Translations under genes and position numbers: made by a program
Notes under the pieces: generated by a model
Told to the model about the DNA's origin: nothing
The model's input: the letters and a program-made list of their open reading frames with translations, nothing else
Database searches by the model: none
Origin: JADFOB01 sp964651325
GTDB taxonomy: Bacteria; Planctomycetota; Phycisphaerae; UBA1845
NCBI GenBank assembly: GCA_964651325.1
Contig: CAZYXP010000002.1
Location: 1 to 43,131 of the forward strand
DNA length: 43,131 nt
Direction: 5' to 3'
Part shown: one piece after another, positions 1 through 8,920 of the stretch
How the letters are laid out: each line of letters starts with the position of its first letter
Position numbering within the stretch: the first letter of the stretch is position 1

Positions 1-383
1 GGAAACGCCTTGGCAAGTCGCTCGAATCGCTTGGGGCTATCCTTCTCGCCGATCTGGATCGACCAATAGAGCACGGCCACGTGCATGTCGAATCCGTCTG
101 GGCCTTTGGCGTTGCTCGCGGCCACCTTGTCCATCTCGCGAAGAACCTCGGGGCGCGGGTCGGGTGGAAGCTTGGATGGGTCGGAAAAATCCAGATGTGG
201 GTTTTTCTCGAACATCGCGCGCAGCGTGGCTTCATACTGCTCCATTTCCCGTTCTAGTTTTCTCTCTAGTTGGGCAAATTCTTTCGGGCTCGCGGCGAGG
301 CAGATGCCGTTCGTCGTCCAGAGGGCGACGGCGGCTACGGCGAGCAGGCGGCTGGTTGTTGTATTCCTCAATGCGTATCTCAC
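1..383 (-). CDS. Exported hypothetical protein, N-terminal part only
   Basis: The gene runs off the left edge, so only about the first 127 residues are visible. I chose a GTG start at 383 because an AAGGA ribosome-binding site lies 7 bases upstream. The reading then begins with a basic, then hydrophobic segment (LLAVAAVALW, with a possible cleavage after GICLAA), which looks like a signal peptide. An ATG at 390 is in a different frame and gives an arginine-rich product without a signal. After the signal comes a charged helical stretch rich in Glu, Lys and Arg, then a Pro/Asp-rich linker. I do not recognise the family. The plus-strand frames over this stretch are shadows. The product is probably periplasmic; the function is unknown. 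Confidence 0.6.
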   Translation of the reverse strand, partial: MRYALRNTTTSRLLAVAAVALWTTNGICLAASPKEFAQLERKLEREMEQYEATLRAMFEKNPHLDFSDPSKLPPDPRPEVLREMDKVAASNAKGPDGFDMHVAVLYWSIQIGEKDSPKRFERLAKAF

Positions 384-611
384 GTTGCATTCCTTTCGCG
401 AACGAATTCCGAACAATTCTATGAGTGGGGGAGGTACTATCTCGGCCGGCGCGATGTCTTCGCCGCGGTTGCGTCTACCGCCTCGTTGCCCCTGGGCTTG
501 GTTGGCCAAGGCCAAGCGTGAGATTCGACCCACGCTCGACTTGGCGTATTTCCTCTGCTCGTAATTGGGGATCGACCCTGTTTATTCCCCCATTCCGCAT
601 TCGAGCGATGC

Positions 612-1238
612 TCAATCTATGGAGCCGTTTGAATTGGTGGCGCCTTTGGCATTCTCAGTATCGGTCGTGACTGTGGCCGTGACGTTCTTGTTTTCGGCTT
701 CCGACGTAGCTGACATGGCCCTTTTACCGGTCGTTTGACTCTCCGCGTGCTTCGTAGTTTTGGCGGCGTTGGTTGCTGGGGAGCGCGGGTTTGAATCGCC
801 GATGCTTACCTCAATCTGAATCTCATCCGGGCCTTGGGACGCAAGGCGAAACGTGATGAAATTGCCGCATGCGAAATCCATTCCATCCACCAGAGTTGAG
901 GTTGAAGCCGTAGCCCCCACTCCTGAATCCACGATGAGCGACGCCTGGTCGACGATGGCGGCCTGAAAATCAGTACAGGCTCGGACGAATTGGAACGACG
1001 CGTTTGCATCCAACGAGAAGGCGAGATGTTCGCTAACGGTCGCGTTTGTCAGATCATCTGATGAGACCGAGGCGTCGCCATTGCTGAAGAAACTGATCGA
1101 GGCTCCCGAATCCGCGATGTCGTTGACAAACGTCACCGTGACCGTGGTCGGTTGTGCGTCTTGGGGCAATAGGCCGTTACAGCCTGCGGCTGCTGCAATG
1201 CAACCTCCTAGAAGAATTCTTCCGGCTATTCGCTTCAC
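612..1238 (-). CDS. Small putative lipoprotein of unknown function
   Basis: This encodes about 208 residues. A GTG start at 1238 is preferred over in-frame starts further upstream. It has an AAAGGA site about 8 bases upstream, and it places a short basic N-terminus and the hydrophobic run LLGGCIAAAAGC directly at the start, ending in a lipobox-like AAGC. The mature part is Thr/Ser/Ala-rich, of low complexity towards the C-terminus, with a few cysteines in the middle (RACTDF, DFACGN). Residues about 30-150 have a beta-sandwich-like pattern of alternating hydrophobic residues. The Asn/Thr/Lys-rich tail of about 50 residues looks disordered. No domain is recognised. The methyltransferase gene upstream is on the same strand, about 147 bases away. 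Confidence 0.65.
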   Translation of the reverse strand: MKRIAGRILLGGCIAAAAGCNGLLPQDAQPTTVTVTFVNDIADSGASISFFSNGDASVSSDDLTNATVSEHLAFSLDANASFQFVRACTDFQAAIVDQASLIVDSGVGATASTSTLVDGMDFACGNFITFRLASQGPDEIQIEVSIGDSNPRSPATNAAKTTKHAESQTTGKRAMSATSEAENKNVTATVTTDTENAKGATNSNGSID

Positions 1239-1384
1239 GGCAGTGTTCCTTTCAACTTGCGGCGCGCGCCAGGTCCGATAAGTATATTCGCCCATATTCT
1301 CCACGGGAAGCGGCCCAATATTAACATCGGCTCGAATGCCGCATTTCGCCAAGAAAGCGCCCGACGCTGCCCCATGGAGCCGAT

Positions 1385-2146
1385 TCACTGCAGAAGAGGA
1401 TGGGTTCGTTCCGGTCCGTGTTTGCCATCGGTTGGCCCGTGCGATAACCGAAAAATCCTTCCTCGAACCAGTTCACCCTCGTGATTGTACGTTTCCGCCA
1501 CCGCGGTGCCCACCAGAAATCCGAGCGACTCCGCGGCTTTCTGGAATGAATCCGCAATTTTGCGATTGGGGTCGGCTACCAACGCTGAGCCGGAGGGCGT
1601 AAGAAGTTGTCCGATGCACGCGAGCAGCGGCTGGTGATCGAGTCGTTCATAGAGAACGTCCGCCGCGAATATGCAATCGTAGTGACGCTCGCTATCGGTT
1701 TTATGCCAATCGAGCAATTTGGTGCTTGCGAATCGAGCGCCGTTGCGCTTGGCATTGTGGCGCGCGAATGCAAGGGACGTCGGTTCATTATCGGTGGCCG
1801 TGACCTGCCAGCCACAGCGGGCCGCCGCGATGGAAACCAGCCCGAGCCCGCAGCCCAGTTCGATAGCGCAGCGTCCATTTCCTGGTTCGCCGGCAAGCAC
1901 GTATCGGGCGAGCATCTTGGAGGCAGGCCAGAGTTCCATGCCGTACGGAGCGACGTTGTCGTCTACAAATCGCTTTGCGAAGTCGGGGAGATCCAGCAGG
2001 GCGGCCGAATCCGCGATTCCATCGACTTGAAACGCCATGTCCCCGATTTGGAGCGTATGCGTTATGACCGGCAGGCCTCGAAAGAATCGCGATGTGTCTA
2101 TAGTTGTAAAGAGGTTCTCGTCGATGGGTTGATGGTCTTCGTGCAT
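1385..2146 (-). CDS. Class I SAM-dependent methyltransferase (METTL21/23-like fold)
   Basis: This is a cytoplasmic methyltransferase of about 253 residues. The SAM-binding motif I is clear in the centre (AIELGCGLGLVSIAAA), followed by an acidic residue at the end of the second strand (TATDNEP). A post-motif segment reads DCIFAADVLYE, and the sequence PYGMELWPAS sits just before the SAM site. That order and spacing is typical of the Methyltransf_16 / nicotinamide N-methyltransferase-like family, whose characterised eukaryotic members methylate protein lysines. The true substrate here cannot be read from sequence. The start is ATG at 2146 with AAGG just upstream; a GTG four codons earlier (2158) is an alternative. 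The gene stands alone, with a long gene-free stretch upstream. Confidence 0.8.
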   Translation of the reverse strand: MHEDHQPIDENLFTTIDTSRFFRGLPVITHTLQIGDMAFQVDGIADSAALLDLPDFAKRFVDDNVAPYGMELWPASKMLARYVLAGEPGNGRCAIELGCGLGLVSIAAARCGWQVTATDNEPTSLAFARHNAKRNGARFASTKLLDWHKTDSERHYDCIFAADVLYERLDHQPLLACIGQLLTPSGSALVADPNRKIADSFQKAAESLGFLVGTAVAETYNHEGELVRGRIFRLSHGPTDGKHGPERTHPLLQ

Positions 2147-2637
2147 ACACCTTGGCACTTCAATTCGCCCCGAGCCACGGCACCCCGATTTGTCGCCGGT
2201 TTTGCAATGAAGATAGTAAGCTGCTTGCTATTGACCGTCGAATTCAGTGCCCGCGTGTTGTGTCATCATTAGACTGCGCTCAGCCGGCTTGTGCGGTACC
2301 ACTTTATTTCAGGAATTCCCCATAAGAGGGGTTGTCCACGATCCGACCAAACGCTAGAATTGCGTTCGCAGTTGAGGGAGTCGTGTTTGCATGCTTGGTC
2401 GGGCATTTCGGTTATTGTTCTGAATCGCCCGGCCGCCATGGTGTTTTCGAGTTGGTCGCGGGGCACGTTGTGGGTAGAGCTTTGCCACTTCAGTTTTTTG
2501 ATTTCGCCATAAACACGACGCCACGTGTGCCGTGCCTTTTTTGCGTCCCCTCTTCCCGAGGCTGCCATGTTTGATTGGAGGGATACTCACAAAGTGCCAC
2601 GGGCCTGCGCGTCCACCTAGGGTGAATGCGCGGTTCG

Positions 2638-2754
2638 GAATTCGCAGACTGATAGATGGGGTGTCTGGAACGGGAGAGGAGCCTAGTGCCTGACGCTTGT
2701 CTGTGACGACGACCGGTCGATGCTCGACGCGGGAAGTCTCAAGTCTGCGAATTC
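2638..2754. repeat. 13-bp perfect inverted repeat flanking 91 bases
   Basis: GAATTCGCAGACT at 2638-2650 is matched exactly, in inverted orientation, by AGTCTGCGAATTC at 2742-2754. The 91 bases in between contain no gene. No target-site duplication is visible immediately outside the arms. The layout could be a miniature element with terminal inverted repeats, a long stem of an RNA, or a two-site operator. Confidence 0.5.
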
Positions 2755-2866
2755 GTTGTTATTGCGACTATACCGTATGCGTCAGCGGTAGCGCAAAGCA
2801 CCGCTTGAGCCGCACGGTTATCCATGTTGCCGACGAGGTCGGGACTAGGGTGGTTCGACGTGATAT

Positions 2867-2896
2867 TGCATGGGCGTTCGGTGCATGGGCGTTCGG
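2867..2896. repeat. Perfect 15-bp tandem duplication
   Basis: TGCATGGGCGTTCGG occurs twice in direct succession (2867-2881 and 2882-2896). The second copy ends about 50 bases before the start codon of the giant secreted protein gene, so it probably lies in its promoter or untranslated leader. A change in copy number would move upstream elements by about one and a half helical turns. Confidence 0.7.
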
Positions 2897-2947
2897 TCGG
2901 CACAGTCGGTTGTTCTCGGTGTCTGTGAGGAGTAAGGAGACGAGAAT

Positions 2948-5900
2948 ATGCGTTTCGAGAAGCGTCTGGCTTCGATGGATGGCGTGGGAGGGTTGTGGAG
3001 CGGCGTAGGCGTCGTTGCGATTCTGAGTAGTTTGGCGTGGGCCGCCGGCAGTCCGGCGTCGCCGAGGCCGTTGAGTCCTGCCGCAAGTGGGGGCATTCCA
3101 GGCGTGCCCGCCAGTCTAGGGGTCGCTGGCGAGATTGATGTTGAACAAGTCGGCCACCCCTTGGTTCAGGCGGTCACGGCGGTAGATGCATCCGTACCCC
3201 TCGATGTGATCGTCGGGACAGCGAGCTCAAGCGGACTGGTTACGGTCGATCGAAGCCCCGCCGGCGCCCCCATTACCGTGTTCGTGGACGACGACTACGC
3301 GGACAACCTTCCCGGCGAGTTGGTCAATTTTCCGGACGATGGAGGTGTCGGACCGTTTGTGATAGGCATTGACGCCTTCGCGACGATTCAAGGGGGGATC
3401 GATGCCATAGGCTCCAGTACGGTCATGATAGCGGCGGGGACGTACGTCGAAAACATACATATCCCCAAGCCGTTGGAGTTGGCCGGCGCTGGACAGGCCG
3501 TGACCTTGGTTCTACCGGCTGTTAGCGATCCGACATGCGCTATCGGTGGGGGAGCGGGGACTTTTTGCTCCGCGGCCCGGGCTCGCGCCGTCACGGCGAT
3601 CCTTATTGAATCCAGCGGCGTGACCATCCACGACCTGACGGTGGACGGCGACAATCCATCTCTTGTCAGTGGTGCGGTATTGAATGGCGCCGACATCGAC
3701 GCCCGAAACGGCATCGCCAGCAATTTCTTCGTCGGCGATTTCGTCAATACGCATGTGCATCATTGCACGGTTCGCAACATTTACCTCCGCGCTATCCATG
3801 TCGATACGGCGACAGATTTTCATATTCACGACGACGTGGTTGACAACGTTTTTGATTCAAGCTGCATTTTTAACTGGCATTCGTCCGGCATTATCGAAGA
3901 CTGCACCCTTTCTCGCTGTCCCAGCGGGGTCAACGCCAATCACTCGGCCGGGATGATTGTCAGACGCACTGTCGTCACCGCATCAGAGGAGCCCATCCAC
4001 ACGGATAATCCGGGGGACTTAGGGTTTGCGGTCGGCGCATCCGACCTGATTTCGGACAATACCGTGACCGGTGGCTTGGGCATCGGAGTATTCAATCCGC
4101 TGATGCTCGCGACCGTGGAAAACAATACCGTCATCGATGCTGATGAAGGCCTTTGGGTTTCCTCGCTCCAGATTGGGGGCGCTGTGCCCGAGTTTCGCAA
4201 CAACACGGTGGACGGCCTCAATCGGCTCGGATCTATTGGGTTCAACGAGACGACGGACATGTTCGGCTTTGGTTTCGGCAGCGTGGATGCTGTGTTTGTC
4301 GGCAACACGATTCGAAACGTCGATACCGGTATCCTGCTCGATGAAGCCGGCCCCCCGGGGACGACGAACGTCACGATCGCGGCAAGCGAGAATCTGATCG
4401 AAAATGCCGTGGACGCCGTGGTGGCCAGTGCGTCGGCCGCGACGGATGCGGTGTTTTTCAACAACTCCTTTTCATTGTTTGGCGGCTTGGCGATTGCCAG
4501 CAACGGCGGCGCCACGGTCAACGCCTCGGGGAACTGGTTCGGTGATGCCACACCTACGGGTGTGGGGGCGTCCGTCGGCGTAGGCGTTGACTACACGCCG
4601 TGGCTTGGGGTTGGTACGGACACGAACCCCGCTCCCGGATTTCAGGGCAGTTTTTCATCTGTTTTCGTCGATGACGACAGTCCGCAGGTTGGGCCGGTCG
4701 GGCGCATTCAGGAAGGGCTTGGCTTGGTGGTCGGTAGCGTGGTCAACGTCGCACCGGGGATTTATGGCCCCACAGTGGTGATCGGTGACGCCACCGTCGA
4801 TGGTGTTGTGTTGCAGGGCACAGATGCGTTGAACCGGCCCGAGCTGCTGGGCGGGGTGTTGTTCGACAACGACACGGTGGCGCAAAATGGGGTCACGCTT
4901 AGAAACCTGATCCTCAAGGGCAACTCCGATCCCGGCATATCTCGCGAAACCATCGTCGCCATGGACAACCTTGCGTCGGTGAGCGATCTGACCATGGACA
5001 ACTGCCTTCTGGACGGCGAAGGTGTGGCGGTCGGCGCGGACGGCGCCAACGGAAGATTTGGTTTCAACGGAAACCTGTTGACCGGTACGCTGACCGTGAT
5101 CAACAGCGAGTTTCGAAATATCCCTGGAAGGTCGGTGTTTGACACGGACTTCAATTTCGCCGGACCGCCCATTGGGGGCGCTGAGCTGCCATTTGTCGCC
5201 ATAACTTTCGAAAACAATTCGATTCACAACAACAATGGCACAGTCGCGCTTCGTGGTCGTCATGACAGCCTGACCGGGGTGGTCGACGTTCACGGAAATA
5301 TTTGGCAAGACATCGGCGGCAACTTTTTGCAATCCGGGCAGCATTCGGCGGCGTTGGAGGTCAACCATGCCGTTGGGTTGAACGCCAGTGGCAACGTTGT
5401 GTCCAATGTGGCGTTGGGCATCTTCGGTGAAGGACAGGCGTTGCAGCTATGGGACATCAGCACGGTCGATATCACGGGCAACACGTACACCAGCAACGCC
5501 CAAGGCATCTTCATTTTTGGGGGCGGGTTGGTTTTTGGCGGCCCCTTCGCAGTACCCGGTGGAACCGTAGGCTTCAACACGATTGAAAACCATGCGGATT
5601 TTGGGATCGCCGTTGATCCCACTGCGACCGGAGGGCCCCTCAACGCCGAAAACAACTGGTGGGGTACGGCAACCGGCCCGCACGATGGCTCTGGCGGCGA
5701 CGAGGCGGACAGCCCGCTATGTTTCGATCCCGCCACCATGGCCAACGCCGACGGCGTGGGTGACGAGGTTAGTGATCTCGACGTGGACTATTGCCCCTGG
5801 TTGCTCGGTCCCGTGACATTGTCGCTCACGCCGGATTCAACTTGCCTGACGACCGTGGGTAGTACGCTAACCGTTTCAGTGGATGCCACGTTTCTAACCA

Positions 5901-8797
5901 CCAACATCGTCGGGGGACAGTTCTTCCTGGATTACGACACTACCGCCCTTGCGTTTGTCAGCGCCGATTCCGGCGACGCGTTGTTCGCCGAGTTTTCCGA
6001 AGTCGTCGATGAAATTGCCGGCACGATTGATTATGCCGTTACGGCGGCGCCCGGCTCTCCCGGCACCAACGCCGACGTCACGATGGCGTTGTTGACGTTT
6101 ACGACGTTGACGGAGGCGTGCGCCGATGCCGCATCGCTGGTGGCGTTTCGTCCATTGGCCGATCCGCCCACGCAGCTCAGTTCCTTTGGCGGCGGAGCTG
6201 TGATCCCCACCTTGAATGACCTGAACGCGATAAGCATTGACGCAGCTGGGCCGGCGGTGGGCGCCCTAGCGGTGGTTGGCGGCGGCCTTGATGGCGGTTG
6301 TGAACGAATCGTAACGTTCTCGGCGACCGTCACGGACAACTGTTGCGTGGTGGCCGATGACGTGAGCCTGGCCGTGGTGCTGACCACTGGCAATGCCACA
6401 CTGGGCGTGCCCAACATCTCTAAAGTGCAAACAGACGGGCGAACCGTCACCGTCACGGGGGATGTGCTGGTTTCAGCGCTTTCGAGTTGTCCGGCGACAG
6501 TCGAGGTCGCGATTGCCGCGTCGGATTGCTGCGGCAGTCTTTCGGCCGGTGCGACGGCGTTTGGTGACGTGCTTGATGCGACCGCCCCCGCACTCAGCGT
6601 GCCTGGGGTTGCGACGATCGAATGTACCGTTCCCCCGGATCCGGTGAACACCGGCCAGGCCACCGCGACGGACAACTGCACAGGCGCCCCCGTGGTGACG
6701 TTCAGCGATTCGGCGCCGGTTGGCGTATGCCCTGTGGTGCTCACCAGAACGTGGACGGCCACAGACGCGTGTGGCAACAGCACCAGCGCGGATCAAGTGA
6801 TCAACGTGGACGATACGACGGCACCGGTCTTCGTGTCGTTTCCCCCGAATGTTACGCTGGAATGTGATGAATCCCTCGTGCCCTCGATTGAGTACGGCAC
6901 GACCGGCGGCGGCATCGCCGTTTACTACAACGACAACAACAACAACGGGCTGGGCGGCAACGGCGAGAACCCGGCCAATCGTGCGTTTCTCAAGACGCAA
7001 TTCGACGGCACGAAGGACATCTTCGGCAGTGTGGCGGGCGCTCCCTATTTGTTTTCCAACGCCCCCCTGAAGGGAGGCAGCGCGTTTAGTTGGCATATTC
7101 TATACAGTGGTTTGATCTGGCCGGAATCGCAGTTTGGGTTGGATTTGGTGGCGACGCTGCCGACGTCCGACGGATCGGTTCCCACCCCGGCGCTTCAAGC
7201 GTACGACAATGTGGACGGAACGGTGGCCAATCGGAATCTGGTCGGGCCGGTCACCTGGGCACTTGACGACTACAAGCCTCACTTGCCGGATATATCTGTC
7301 GGCGACGTGGTCAACAGCCTGATTCGAAGTCAGTCCCCCGGCATTCCGTTAACCGACATCGAAATCACGCGGCTCGATGTTTCCGGTCCGGGTCCGATGT
7401 TTGTGATGGATATTGGCGGCAAGTTGCGGTCCGATGGGCTTCACCATTGGTTTGCCCCGTCGACGCCTGATTCGCCCATGCTCAATTTCGCGCTCAACGG
7501 CGAATTCTTCTTCACGGGGACGCTGACCTACAACAGCGCTGGAGATGACGGTACGGACTTGATCAATTTCTACGCCGGGAGCCTGACCATTTTGGCGAAT
7601 TCGCCCAACGGCAACCTTGGCTTTCCCCTGATCGATGACAATTGCGACTCGTTTCCCGCGTTGAGTTTCTCGGATGACAACTCCGGGCTGACCGGCTGCA
7701 ACGGAACCGGGACCGTTATTCGAAGCTGGAGCGGCGTTGATGCGTGCGGCAACACGTCGCAGGCGAATCAGATCATCACCCTGCAGGATTCCACGCCCCC
7801 GGTGGTCGCGTGCCCGGCGGACATCACGGTCAACGCCGCGGCGCCCGGTTGCGGCGGGGCGGTCGTGACGTTTGCCTTGCCGACGGCCACGGACAATTGC
7901 GACGCCGCGCCATCGATTGTGTGCGACTGGGCAAGCGGCGCGACGTTTCCCATCGGAACCACCCTGGTCACCTGCACGGCCGCGGATGCCTGCGCCAACA
8001 GCACGCCTTGTACGTTTCAGGTAACCGTCAACCCGACCAATGAGATGCAGGTCGCGGTGGAAATCGCGGGCGGCATCATTTTTCCAGCTTCCTTTTCGCG
8101 TTGCATCACCTTTGAGCTTTGGGATTGTGCCGGGGGTGGTCCGGCGGCCGTTGTCTCCAAAACGCTTACGTTCGCCAACGGTGTGGCGGTCGGCACGATC
8201 GAGCCTTCGTGCGGCGTTTACGCTTGTGTCACCGCCCGCGACGAATTGCATACGTTACGGACAACCGATGCGGACAATTTTGCCATTGTTTCAGGGCAGT
8301 ATATGGCCGATTTTACGAATCAATCGGCGTTCGGGGGGGACGACGATGCGCTGGTCAGCGGCAACTTGAACGATGATTTCTTCATCGACATTCTGGACTT
8401 CGGTGTGTTCAGCGCGCAATGGTTGGTGAACTATGGATCCGGCGACGCCCCTTGTTCTACGGCATTTCCACATGCCGACGTCAACGGTGACGGCGTGGTC
8501 AACAACGCGGAGCTTTCGTTTATTCAGATCAACTTCCTCGAGACCAACGAGGCGAACTGCTGCGGCGCCGAGGGGTCACCCGCGTCGAGCCAAACGCCCG
8601 TCACGGATATTTCAGTGAAAGACCTTATTCGATCGGGTCGAGGCGATCTGGCCGCCGGTGATCTGAATGGAGATGGCCGGTTGAATCAAGACGATGTGGC
8701 CGCGTTCTTGTCCGGCGTGCGCCCACAGCGGCGATCGGACGGGCATCGCCGGGCCAAGCATGAAGGCCTAGCACCGAGGGCACCGGCAGATCCATAA
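2948..8797 (+). CDS. Giant secreted beta-helix / cohesin-like / HYR / dockerin protein
   Basis: This encodes 1949 residues behind an AGGAG-type ribosome-binding site. The N-terminus carries a long signal peptide (hydrophobic GVGVVAILSSLAWAAG). Two right-handed beta-helix blocks follow, about residues 110-560 and 573-930. Each opens with a VFVDDD motif and holds many Asn-containing turns, as in PbH1 repeats. A cohesin-like beta-sandwich lies at about 956-1080. HYR/Ig-like modules with TATDNC and WTATDACGN signatures lie at about 1212-1290, 1290-1612 and 1614-1696. The middle HYR module is split by a long insertion. The C-terminus has dockerin-like calcium loops (DVNGDGVVNNAE near 1841, DLNGDGRLNQDD near 1905) and a basic tail. 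It is probably exported and anchored or assembled at the cell surface. No catalytic domain was recognised. The 8921 gene follows on the same strand. Confidence 0.9.
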   Translation: MRFEKRLASMDGVGGLWSGVGVVAILSSLAWAAGSPASPRPLSPAASGGIPGVPASLGVAGEIDVEQVGHPLVQAVTAVDASVPLDVIVGTASSSGLVTVDRSPAGAPITVFVDDDYADNLPGELVNFPDDGGVGPFVIGIDAFATIQGGIDAIGSSTVMIAAGTYVENIHIPKPLELAGAGQAVTLVLPAVSDPTCAIGGGAGTFCSAARARAVTAILIESSGVTIHDLTVDGDNPSLVSGAVLNGADIDARNGIASNFFVGDFVNTHVHHCTVRNIYLRAIHVDTATDFHIHDDVVDNVFDSSCIFNWHSSGIIEDCTLSRCPSGVNANHSAGMIVRRTVVTASEEPIHTDNPGDLGFAVGASDLISDNTVTGGLGIGVFNPLMLATVENNTVIDADEGLWVSSLQIGGAVPEFRNNTVDGLNRLGSIGFNETTDMFGFGFGSVDAVFVGNTIRNVDTGILLDEAGPPGTTNVTIAASENLIENAVDAVVASASAATDAVFFNNSFSLFGGLAIASNGGATVNASGNWFGDATPTGVGASVGVGVDYTPWLGVGTDTNPAPGFQGSFSSVFVDDDSPQVGPVGRIQEGLGLVVGSVVNVAPGIYGPTVVIGDATVDGVVLQGTDALNRPELLGGVLFDNDTVAQNGVTLRNLILKGNSDPGISRETIVAMDNLASVSDLTMDNCLLDGEGVAVGADGANGRFGFNGNLLTGTLTVINSEFRNIPGRSVFDTDFNFAGPPIGGAELPFVAITFENNSIHNNNGTVALRGRHDSLTGVVDVHGNIWQDIGGNFLQSGQHSAALEVNHAVGLNASGNVVSNVALGIFGEGQALQLWDISTVDITGNTYTSNAQGIFIFGGGLVFGGPFAVPGGTVGFNTIENHADFGIAVDPTATGGPLNAENNWWGTATGPHDGSGGDEADSPLCFDPATMANADGVGDEVSDLDVDYCPWLLGPVTLSLTPDSTCLTTVGSTLTVSVDATFLTTNIVGGQFFLDYDTTALAFVSADSGDALFAEFSEVVDEIAGTIDYAVTAAPGSPGTNADVTMALLTFTTLTEACADAASLVAFRPLADPPTQLSSFGGGAVIPTLNDLNAISIDAAGPAVGALAVVGGGLDGGCERIVTFSATVTDNCCVVADDVSLAVVLTTGNATLGVPNISKVQTDGRTVTVTGDVLVSALSSCPATVEVAIAASDCCGSLSAGATAFGDVLDATAPALSVPGVATIECTVPPDPVNTGQATATDNCTGAPVVTFSDSAPVGVCPVVLTRTWTATDACGNSTSADQVINVDDTTAPVFVSFPPNVTLECDESLVPSIEYGTTGGGIAVYYNDNNNNGLGGNGENPANRAFLKTQFDGTKDIFGSVAGAPYLFSNAPLKGGSAFSWHILYSGLIWPESQFGLDLVATLPTSDGSVPTPALQAYDNVDGTVANRNLVGPVTWALDDYKPHLPDISVGDVVNSLIRSQSPGIPLTDIEITRLDVSGPGPMFVMDIGGKLRSDGLHHWFAPSTPDSPMLNFALNGEFFFTGTLTYNSAGDDGTDLINFYAGSLTILANSPNGNLGFPLIDDNCDSFPALSFSDDNSGLTGCNGTGTVIRSWSGVDACGNTSQANQIITLQDSTPPVVACPADITVNAAAPGCGGAVVTFALPTATDNCDAAPSIVCDWASGATFPIGTTLVTCTAADACANSTPCTFQVTVNPTNEMQVAVEIAGGIIFPASFSRCITFELWDCAGGGPAAVVSKTLTFANGVAVGTIEPSCGVYACVTARDELHTLRTTDADNFAIVSGQYMADFTNQSAFGGDDDALVSGNLNDDFFIDILDFGVFSAQWLVNYGSGDAPCSTAFPHADVNGDGVVNNAELSFIQINFLETNEANCCGAEGSPASSQTPVTDISVKDLIRSGRGDLAAGDLNGDGRLNQDDVAAFLSGVRPQRRSDGHRRAKHEGLAPRAPADP

Positions 8798-8920
8798 CTT
8801 AGCATGGATGGGGCGGCAAACGGATTGCTCATGCGGACAGGGGTTCGCGTTCGAGCGTGGGGGGCAGTGCCTTGGCTGGGTATCCGAGCCACTGCGGTAA
8901 GACGGGAAGTAGGAGGAAAA

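Larger units (their letters stand above)
2147..2947. other. Gene-free stretch upstream of the giant secreted protein
   Basis: No frame on either strand gives a convincing protein here; the short frames have arbitrary composition and no good ribosome-binding site. The stretch holds a 13-bp inverted repeat (2638-2754), a 15-bp tandem duplication (2867-2896) and a small hairpin with AGCGGT/ACCGCT arms at 2784-2805. It ends with the AGGAG-type ribosome-binding region of the 2948 gene. Confidence 0.5.

Noticed and set aside
85..564. Plus-strand open frame of about 159 codons at the left edge
   Set aside because: The minus-strand frame over the same bases has a good ribosome-binding site and a signal peptide. 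The plus frame has neither, and its composition is arbitrary.
2523..2542. T-run with a short ACACG/CGTGT dyad as a possible terminator
   Set aside because: The stem is only 5 bp and lies 9 bases before the T-run, and no plus-strand gene ends here.
2269..2590. Several overlapping short frames on both strands
   Set aside because: None has a ribosome-binding site, domain or normal amino-acid composition.
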